This document shows, piece by piece, positions 56,290 through 64,000 of a DNA stretch of 64,000 nt. The notes beneath the pieces were generated by a model. It made no database searches. It was not told the DNA's origin and was given only the letters and a program-made list of their open reading frames with translations. The position numbers and the translations under genes are program-made. Positions within the stretch are counted from its first letter, which is position 1; every line of letters begins with the position of its first letter. The DNA comes from Epiperipatus broadwayi. Its lineage: Eukaryota; Onychophora; Udeonychophora; Euonychophora; Peripatidae. The stretch lies in contig JAQFVV010000452.1 of the NCBI GenBank assembly GCA_028023455.1, positions 1-64,000 on the forward strand. Reading direction: 5' to 3'.

Positions 56290-56492
56290 CACATCACATG
56301 ACCACCTCCTCACTCAGATCCAAGGCTCCTCACTGATGAATGCCATAAGCCAGAAACTAGTCTGGGAATATTGGATGAGTAGGCACTAGATGGGGATTTT
56401 ATGCATAAGCCTTCTGGCATCCATTGATTACTCTAGCTTGCTATGTGTGGCAATATATATAGTGAGTTTTTCCTGTTTTAACAACGTTTATA
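56290..56492 (+). repeat. Right half-unit of the hammerhead-like family
   Basis: Very similar to 48,410-48,600. It carries CTGATGA at 56,333-56,339, stem GCC.../GCC-type TGCCATAAGCCA, GAAA at 56,353-56,356, then CTAG...ACTAGATGGGGATTTTAT and ATCCATTGATTACTCTAGCT. It ends at GTTTTTCCTGTTTTAACAAC with only a short TA run. No partner arm is adjacent. Confidence 0.8.
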
Positions 56493-59236
56493 AACTTTTA
56501 CTTTGTTTTACATTTTACTTAAAAAAAAAAAGTGATATAAAAAAATTAACCAATTACAATTGCGTGATATTTTTTTAAAAATAAAAATGTTTTTAAAAAA
56601 CAATTACGTTATACACAATTTATTTTATTATTATTTTACTGGTGGCGTATTGATAACTTGGCATTCGCATACGATATCGGTACTCATACCAGCGGTTGGG
56701 TAACTGGTTTAGACTAAATATCATTTTTAAAAAAAGACTTTATTTATATCATATAACCATAAAAATAGAAATATAATATACATGTATATCATATGTTGTT
56801 TTTAAATCAATTATTTTGATACTTTGCAAATCTATCTTTTAATTTCTTGCGTAGTCATTTTTACTTTTTAAAAAACTTCACTTTTATTTTTGTAGCTCAT
56901 TATTGTATTTTATTCTCAACTATTTATCCCTAAAAAAAGAAATTATTATATTACCTTATTAAAATATATTTGAGATAAATTTTAACATAAAAGTTGTTGA
57001 CTTTTACATAAAAATCACAAATAAAATCACTGTAAATTATTTTTTTGAGTTTTATTAGCTATTCATTTATAATCCATGCACAAGTATAACATTTAGACAG
57101 CTGAATGATACGTAGCAATTGGTCTTATCCCATTTTAAACTTTTTCTCAGTATTCTCATTGATTTTTTGCTTCATAGATTTATTTTTTACTCATTATTTT
57201 TTATAAAACTCTAATTATGACGTTCAAATGATTAAAAAATTAAACAATTTTTTTGAAAATAGTATAAACACTCAAAATTAATAAAGCGGAAGTTTTAGAT
57301 TTCTAGTTTATACTATTTTTCAACATTATTAAAAATTAAAAAGTAATTCCAAATATAGTCACTGAAAAATAATATTTCACATTCAGTTACATATTCAGGA
57401 GAGTAAAGTTTATGTAAAAATTAAGTTAAAATCAACTGATTATACAATTGTTCAATATTTTTATTTCTTATGAACTTTTATAATAAGTGATATATTAAAA
57501 ATAAATTACTGACTTATCTTAGCAACAGTGCAAATTTTTAATTTTTAAAAAAAAAATATAAATTATATTTCAATCTAAATGAACTTTGCTCAATTAGTTT
57601 TAAAGATCTGAGTCAAACATGTTTACTAGAATTTTTATAAAATATTAAAATTATGTTAAATATTATGGGGCAAAAAATCTAACAGCTATCTAAATGATTC
57701 ACAAATTGCCTTTGTATAAAAGGAAAGGCAAATTTATGAACTATTTAATTGCAAGATTTGCTTTCAGTTGCATTTAACTTTGTATACTTGCAATATATTT
57801 TCATTTTCCTGCTCCACATTTTTCAATGTAATGTCTACTAAGTCTGTCAGTTTGTAACTATTTACCCAACCACTTGTACTTCTCTCACTTTATAATTAGT
57901 ATTATCATTGACTTCGTTTTATTTACAATGTAAATAAATTCTTTTTTATAAAAATAATAATTTCTTCAATTAGTTTTCAGGCATAGCCTATATATTTTGA
58001 TGATACTATATTTTGTCATATTAATATATTTTCAATAGTTATGTAATTATAGTTGTTTTAAATCAGTTCTGACAAAATTATATTCAATACGATAACTAGA
58101 TAAATCCTCCTCATAGCAAATTTTTCCACTTTCCTATATATTTTCATAAGTAAGACAATAGAAAAAAAGAGTTATCAAGTGAACAAGTTAATGCAAACAA
58201 TATCTAAGCTAAAAACAATTTTTATACTTATGTCAATATAAGGTACCAAACAAGGATTTCAGAGTCTGTAATGGTCATTGGCTATGTCTTTGTAACATAT
58301 CTTTGGATGCCATTAATTAAATTCTAAATAAATTTCTTGAATTGCCTGCATACATATTCTTTCATTTAAAAAGGTGCTTATATGTTCCCAAGATTTTAAA
58401 GATCATATTAAATAATAGCTATCTTAAACATTAACTGCCATTCAGCAATATTCTAATAAAACTATCTCATGTAAATTGTGGATTTCTCAATGATTATGCA
58501 AAATGCAACAGGATATTCTGGAAAACTGTTGCAATTTAACAAAGTTTCTTAATGTATAACTAGAAACATTTATTATAAACTCTTGATTATATTATAAAAT
58601 CCTACTGATTATTAAAATTATGAGACAATTTCATAAACCATATGCACACTAATTTAATCTCAGAATGGTATTAAACATATTTCATTGCAACACTTACATA
58701 CAACTACTCATAATGAAAAATTAAAAATTAAACATTGAAATATTTTATAAAATAATGATAAACAAGACCAATTATGATCATTTATTTAAAATGTGTACTT
58801 ATTTAAAAGCATTTAAACAATATGATTTCGACAAAAACAGATTTTGTAATAAAATATCTTTTTCATAAAATGATAAAAATATCATAATTCCCTAATATAA
58901 TGGTTCTTATTTATACTTTTAAAACTATATATCTTCAAAGTAATTGTTTTAAAATTACACCAGTCCTCATTAATGAAAGAATTGTATGCCATAAAAGTTA
59001 GATATTTCCATTTACAAATTGCAAGTTGTTTTAAATAAAATATATCGAATTACCATCAGTAGTATTCTAATGTAAGTAAATCTTGATATATGTAATAGCA
59101 GCACCACATAATAGAAAAATGTCTGATTTGGACGTGCATGTAGTATGAATTAATATCAACTTTGAATAAAATAATTCATAGAAAAGACAACTTGCTAGTC
59201 CTCTCACATGCAAAACATAAAAACAAGTAAGGACTG
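56493..59236. other. AT-rich stretch
   Basis: No gene or repeat. A weak exon-like coincidence near 58,257-58,325 (acceptor-like TTTCAG, short hydrophobic frame, stop overlapping AATAAA) is listed among the rejected items. Confidence 0.5.
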
Positions 59237-59239
59237 GGT

Positions 59240-59306
59240 CTGTCTGTCTGTCCGTCTGTCCATCCATCCATCCATCCATCCATCCATCCATCCATCTATA
59301 TGTCTG

Positions 59307-59366
<60 letters not shown>

Positions 59367-59523
59367 CATCCATCCCTCTATCTATCTATCCATCCATCCA
59401 TCCATCCATCCATCCATCCATCCATCCATCCATCCATCCATCCATCCATCCATCCATCCATCCATCCATCCATCCATCCATCCATCCATCCATCCATCCA
59501 TCCATCCATCCATCCATCCATCC

Positions 59524-59593
<70 letters not shown>
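59240..59593. repeat. Compound tetranucleotide microsatellite (CTGT/CCAT/CTAT)n
   Basis: Blocks run in the order CTGT/CCGT, CCAT (59,260-59,295), CTGT, CTAT (59,320-59,365), short mixed part, about 35 CCAT units (59,385-59,525) and about 17 CTAT units (59,526-59,592). Boundaries are single-base transitions of the unit. Frames reading Ser-Ile-His-Pro or Leu-Ser-Ile-Tyr repeats across it are artefacts. Confidence 0.97.
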
Positions 59594-59777
59594 ACACATT
59601 AAGGTAAATATTATATATATATATATATACATAGATTAAGATAAGTATTATTTACATATATTGCAACCTTCATGACATAGTTTATATACATGGCTTTTTG
59701 TAAAATGTAGATGCATTTTTATAATGTCTTTTAAAATGTCATTAAAGTCACATGTGTAAAATTATTAACAGCATGAA

Positions 59778-59812
59778 AGTAGTAGTAGTAGTAGTAGTCA
59801 TCGTCATTGTCA

Positions 59813-59844
<32 letters not shown>

Positions 59845-59845
59845 A

Positions 59846-59878
<33 letters not shown>

Positions 59879-59895
59879 GTAATAATTATTATTAT
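59778..59895. repeat. Compound trinucleotide microsatellite (AGT)n(AAT)n(ATT)n
   Basis: AGT runs at 59,779-59,797 and 59,814-59,843 interrupted by CATCGTCATTGTCAT, then AAT at 59,847-59,873 and ATT at 59,884-59,899. Confidence 0.9.
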
Positions 59896-59899
59896 TATT

Positions 59900-60808
59900 A
59901 AATGACAAGATTATTTAATTGTTTATGGAAATTATAATTGAAAATAAAATTGACTATTTTAAAACACCAATTTGGTATAGAAACCACAGTTGTAAAATGA
60001 ATGAAGAAAAAAAATCTCTATGATCATCTGCTTTTCAAGCTAGACTGGAAAAACTTTACTTCTTTTTTTTGCTGCTTATAAAATGGAGGAAAATTTTAAT
60101 TCTTACCTAAGTTGATATAATGCAATGACAAGGGTAAAGCATCAGAGTGCTTTACTCTGACATTTTCATCAATGCAGCTTATTATCAAGCTGTAAAGAAG
60201 CCATAATGGTCAACAACATTTTGTCACCAATCTAAGAGATTATTGCAGACACTAAGATATATTACATTTAATTGCACAAGAAAACATGGTTGCATCTGCA
60301 TAAAGACTTATTCTTAATGTAGGCCCAGTTTGATCATTAGTCTTGACTATTATTAAAGTAGTTAATAAAAAGAAAAATTGTATAGTCACTCCACTATGTA
60401 CACAGTCACCCACTTTAAATCATATATTCCTAGACTGAATTCAATTCATGAGATTTTTTATTTTATTAAATTTTTATCAATTATTATTTAGTTTCACATG
60501 GTTGAAAAATAAAAGATCTCTTAAGATGTTATAATACAACAACAATCTTAATTGTGATAAATCTCTTTCAGACAAATTACTGTTCAGTTCTTGTACTTTC
60601 CAATATTAATTTGCATTAATTGTGACCCATTTCTATCATGTATATTAGTAAACTAGCAGAATTCATAATTTTGAACAAAAATATTGCCAATTTTCTTATA
60701 CTTTTCATAATTACTTGTAGTAACACTGTTTTGCATGAAGCTAAAAATTTTTAAATTGATTGTGTACTACGAAAAGTAAAAAAGAAAATTTTTTTGATGA
60801 GCTTTGCC
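59900..60808. other. AT-rich stretch
   Basis: No gene recognised. A short hairpin GTAAAGCATCAGAGTGCTTTAC at about 60,134-60,155 has an 8-bp stem and 6-base loop, unremarkable in length. Confidence 0.45.
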
Positions 60809-60897
60809 ATATTATTATTATTATTATTGTTATTATTGTTGTTGTTGTTATTATTATTATTATTGTTATTGTTATTATTATTTTTATTATTAATAAT
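60809..60897. repeat. Trinucleotide microsatellite (ATT/GTT)n
   Basis: Interspersed ATT and GTT units over about 85 bases; poly-Leu or poly-Asn frames here are artefacts. Confidence 0.95.
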
Positions 60898-61515
60898 AAT
60901 ATTTGATATGTATAAATTCTTAAGCTTTATCCTATATTCTTTTATCAAACGAAGAATGCCAAAAAAAGCAAGTTTGTTCTAATTTATTTCAGATAATAAT
61001 AACAGACTAATAAATTTATCAGGCTGAAATCAATATATCTATTTATATCATAACTTAATAAAAATCATCTTCATCATAATCAAAATAATATATTTTTAAA
61101 AATTTATTTATTATAGAACAATGTATATCAACAAAAAATGTTTAGACATTATAAAACATATTATATGATTATATAAATTGTATACATTAATGCAGTATTT
61201 GTAATAAATTTTTTATATTTAAATAAATTCAGCACATTTAAATGTAACCATAATAAGTTTATTTAACTTTCAGATAGGTTGTACAAAAAACAAAAAGAAT
61301 CAAAATAATATATTTAAAATAAAATAGTAAGAAGAAAAAAACGAAAAAAAAAAAAGAGGAAGCCAGTAGCAGGAACCAATCTGTGGTTGGAGATATTCTG
61401 AAAAGCTTGTTAAGAGATATTTATAAGCTCATTATATAACATTTGTAATAGAAGCTTGTTAAATTAGGCATGTGACATATGACTTGATTTCTTTATAATA
61501 TATAAAAAAGTATAC
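60898..61515. other. AT-rich stretch with a decayed repeat fragment
   Basis: Mostly featureless. Around 61,358-61,460, GAAGCCAGTAGCAGGAACCA and GGAGATATTCTGAAAAGCTT resemble the core-to-end part of the hammerhead-like units (CCAATAGCTAGAAACC, AAGCTTGTTAGAGC), probably an old fragment. Confidence 0.35.
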
Positions 61516-62261
61516 TGTGACACGACAACTTTCTTTCTTCCCCTACTAACTGAATTTTAGTTATTAGAATCGTCGTCGAGGGCGCCACCAAGGATTTCTC
61601 TCTTGGAACCTGGTCACGTAACTTTACATAAACCTGGTCTTTATTTATTTTCGAACGACGATTCACTGATTATAAACTTTGATTATAACTCACAGGGGTT
61701 TTCCTTTAAGAACACTAACTAATTATTATAAATAATTCAAGAATACGTTGGACAAAAAAACTTTTAATTTCTTTTACTACTATTTATTATTAATAACCTT
61801 ATAATTCTATCCGATCCAGAAAGAACTGACAATTTCTGATTTTCCCTCTGTTTACTTTCTAATTATGCTTCCCAAATATTTACCATAGATTTACTCGCGC
61901 CTACACTAATACTGCGAATTCTAGCAGACGTGTATATAAGACGACTTATAGTATTTTTAATCTTTCCTGAAGTTTATTTTTAAACTCCACTTTCTTTGGT
62001 AAATAAATAAATTGCAAAAATCTTACAATGAACGTATAAGTGTCTTTCGTTTTCTTATACTTTCAATTCTTTCCTTATTTTCTACTAACAAACGAGTAAC
62101 GCCCCAAGGTTCTCTGTTACTTGGCGACGCACTTTTATACCCCCACCCTGTTGTTACTCTCTAGATCGAATAGATATTAAATAATTTAAAATACAGTTAT
62201 TCCAATATTTCAAAAAAAATATTGAACGAAAATTAACATCAATAGATTGCAATATTAAACA
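61516..62261 (-). repeat. LTR of an LTR retrotransposon, minus strand
   Basis: On the minus strand the unit starts TGTTTAATATTGC at 62,261 right after a purine tract and ends GTCGTGTCACA at 61,516, giving TG...CA ends. Inside, a strong TATA box GGGTATAAAAGTGCG lies at about 62,141-62,127 and an AATAAA polyA signal near 61,640, in the correct U3-R-U5 order. The segment is less AT-rich than its flanks. A string TGGTGGCGCCC near 61,585 resembles a tRNA primer-binding start but lies inside this unit, so I do not use it. The LTR is about 746 bases; whether Ty3/Gypsy or another family is not determined. Confidence 0.65.
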
Positions 62262-62290
62262 AATTTATTTCCCCCCCTCTTTTGTTGAAA
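62262..62290 (-). other. Polypurine tract of the LTR element
   Basis: Minus strand CAAAAGAGGGGGGGAAAT directly before the LTR start. Such a tract primes plus-strand DNA synthesis in LTR retrotransposons, and its position marks this LTR as the 3' one. Confidence 0.6.
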
Positions 62291-62660
62291 CATTCGTAAT
62301 AAACATAATAAATGAAAATTAAATTAAAGATAAAGTTCTATTACGCTTTACTTAGAGTTCTCATTAATTAAAAGTTTATAATTACCCTGATAGATCAGAG
62401 CGGAGTGGCCTGATTTTCATAGGTTTTACATTCCATTGGTCGTGCCTTTGTCCTTGTACATGCGAATTCCATGAGTGTTCCTTTAGTTGTCCGGCTAGCA
62501 ATGTTTCTTGCATTCCATAACTCTCTCGATAGCTTCATTCAGATGAAGTGGCGGTCAATTCCCCAACGGGGAAGGTTGTGATAACTTTAGCCGCTATACA
62601 TTTGAAAAGAGTCCGCAAAATTAAATTTCAATAATAATAATTTTTATTGTTCGAAACACA
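62291..62660 (-). pseudogene. Remnant of the internal 3' region of the LTR element
   Basis: Less AT-rich minus-strand sequence ending at the polypurine tract. One frame reads SYGMQETLLAGQLKEHSW and NSHVQGQRHDQWNVKP to a stop near 62,388, perhaps the C-terminus of the element's last ORF. I do not recognise the domain. Upstream coding of the element is absent: from about 62,660 the sequence becomes ordinary AT-rich DNA. Confidence 0.35.
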
Positions 62661-63404
62661 GATGCTTTCTTTATTGTCCTTGCTGGTCTCTAAAGTCAAG
62701 TCAACTCCTCTAACTCTAAAAGCGATCTTATCTCCACTCTTTCTTATCTTTTTTTTTTTTTTAATTAGCGTAATAGCAATTACTAACCAAATATTTTTAC
62801 TTTGTGAAAGTTTCAACAATAGAGTATAATTACTACCAAGAATCTAATTTTGTTTTCTTTTCCCCACCCTTTTATCTCTCGAATTTTTCTCCCTTTTAAT
62901 TAAACACTTTTAACATTTTTTTTTTTTATAAATTATATTCAATTTTATTTGTTTATCTCAAAATAAAAGTTCAAAATTTTTACCCTTTCCATTAAATCAA
63001 AACCATTTGTTAATTAATTCTTTTTTTCATTTTACAAACTATTTAACTTCAAAAATATTTATGCCAAATTATAAATATGTGAGCTTATATATATATGAGC
63101 TGACTTAAAATATCAGCTCAATACAAAGACTAACTAAAGGAAATATATACAAAAAATACAATACAAACAAAATAACTTGTAAGTGAAACGTTTTATATTT
63201 AAACAGAAGAAATATAAAAGTAGTTTTATATACAAATAATTTTTCTTATATTTTATTTTATATATATTTATAAAATTTAAAACAACTTAAAATAAAATTT
63301 AAACAGACAACTCACTATAAAAAAAAAATAAAATTAATATATCAACCTGACATTCATTCCTTATTGGAACTCTATCAAGATATTCTTTTTACAAAATCAT
63401 ATAT
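62661..63404. other. AT-rich stretch
   Basis: Homopolymer-rich, no gene or repeat recognised. Confidence 0.5.
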
Positions 63405-64000
63405 GTGGTGTGATGTATTAAGGCTTCTCCTTTCTGAGAGTCAGAAATCTCTCAGCCACTATACCCAGAAAAAACTGTTAGCCATCTTACTTTTCCTTTC
63501 TATTCACCACTCTAAAATTTTCCCATATTCTTCTCTATCCTGCTCCATCCCATTTTCACAACAATATCTTTGTCATCTCTATGTGCTTTATATCTAATTT
63601 CCCCTTATCTTTTCACAAACCCAACATAAAAACCAAAAACCCACTTTTTGTATAATCACTTTGTTTATATTTATTTCCCCAAAACTTTATTATTTATACC
63701 CTTTTTGCTTGTAGGCATTTACATTCAACTAACAGATGCCTATTATTTTCTATGCCTTCCTTATATAACTTGCAGACTAAATGACTGTATTTTTCCATTT
63801 ATGTGTATATTTCTTATTACTAAAGATCCTGTTAGAACCTTAAACACTAAACTACTTTTTTTGCTATTATCATAAATTAACTCACACCCAATATTCTGCT
63901 TACTTTTATATATATTTAAACTCTTTTTACTCTTCTTATTTGCTCTTCATCTCTTCAATAACCTATTTTTATTAATGAATCTATTCTTCTATCTCATTTC
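63405..64000 (-). pseudogene. LINE family copy 3, 3' end, runs off the window
   Basis: The reverse complement aligns to 36,470-37,010 of the long LINE copy: AAAAAGAGTTTAAATATATA, TATTGGGTGTGAGTTAATTT, the zinc-motif region CKLYKEGIENNRHLLVEC (second Cys replaced by Tyr), and GATAAGGGG.AA/TTTAGATAT. It also keeps the family 3' end CTGGGTATAGTGGCTGAGAG and GGAGAAGCCTTAATACATCA seen in copy 2. Stops and frameshifts show that it is dead. The 5' part lies to the right of the window. Confidence 0.85.

Noticed and set aside
58240-58335. Acceptor-like TTTCAG followed by about 20 hydrophobic codons, a stop and AATAAA
   Set aside because: No branch point or longer tract, low-complexity hydrophobic peptide, and AATAAA is expected often by chance in such AT-rich DNA.
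59208-59639. 143- and 100-codon frames of Ser-Ile-His-Pro and Leu-Ser-Ile-Tyr repeats
   Set aside because: They are translations of the tetranucleotide microsatellite, with no coding signals outside it.
60751-60982. Poly-Asn (minus) and poly-Leu (plus) frames
   Set aside because: Both read through the trinucleotide microsatellite.
61575-61600. Primer-binding-site-like TGGTGGCGCCC on the minus strand
   Set aside because: It lies inside the unit whose ends, TATA box and polyA signal define an LTR, so its position is wrong for a primer site under that reading.
1-64000. CRISPR arrays, operons, prokaryotic promoters, rRNA genes
   Set aside because: None seen. The regular repeats are microsatellites or transposon copies, and the DNA is animal nuclear sequence.

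Overview
This is a very AT-rich, gene-poor stretch of animal nuclear DNA, not bacterial or organellar. No long intact single-copy gene is visible. Nearly everything recognisable is transposon-derived: two Penelope-like elements (PLEs), LINE relics of at least three families, pieces of LTR retrotransposons, tRNA-headed SINEs, fold-back (inverted-repeat) elements and long microsatellites. The mix (GIY-YIG PLEs, RTE-type LINEs ending in a trinucleotide run, tRNA-headed SINEs, abundant fold-backs and simple repeats) suggests an invertebrate. My best guess is a mollusc, possibly a cephalopod, but that rests on general resemblance and is not proved.

Layout. 0-0.7 kb: broken gag/ORF1-like gene (-). 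3-5.7 kb: degenerate RTE-type LINE (-) with endonuclease, RT and C-terminal pieces. 6.5-6.8 kb: solo tRNA-like element with terminal inverted repeats. 7.3-10.9 kb: two more LINE relics (-). 11.2-15.3 kb: a young PLE whose GIY-YIG-bearing terminal repeat occurs three times (one inverted, two direct) around one RT gene. 16.6-16.8 kb: a candidate last exon with branch point, acceptor, stop and polyA signal. 17.4-28.4 kb: fold-backs, SINEs, diverged repeats and a possible promoter at 22.1-22.3 kb. 30.4-31.5 kb: Ty3/Gypsy-type RT fragment between inverted LTR-like arms. 32-33.4, 34.4-37.0 and 63.4-64.0 kb: three copies of one LINE family. 39.7-41.7 kb: an older, decayed PLE. 45.3-48.6 kb: a mirror-image array of ~400-bp units. 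53.97-54.28 kb: a candidate TATA promoter and first coding exon. 55.7-56.0 and 61.5-62.3 kb: LTRs. 59.2-60.9 kb: microsatellites.

Most interesting signals. (1) A dispersed repeat family, mirrored at 45.6-48.6 kb and scattered at 17.5, 25.7, 26.9 and 56.3 kb, carries a conserved string matching the hammerhead-ribozyme core: CTGANGA, short stem, GAAA. (2) The older PLE and related solo elements carry a tRNA-like Pol III promoter in the terminal repeat. (3) A Gypsy-type RT fragment sits between inverted LTR-like arms. (4) Two or three small stretches look like host-gene parts. All calls were made by eye; boundaries are approximate by tens of bases, and no database comparison was possible.
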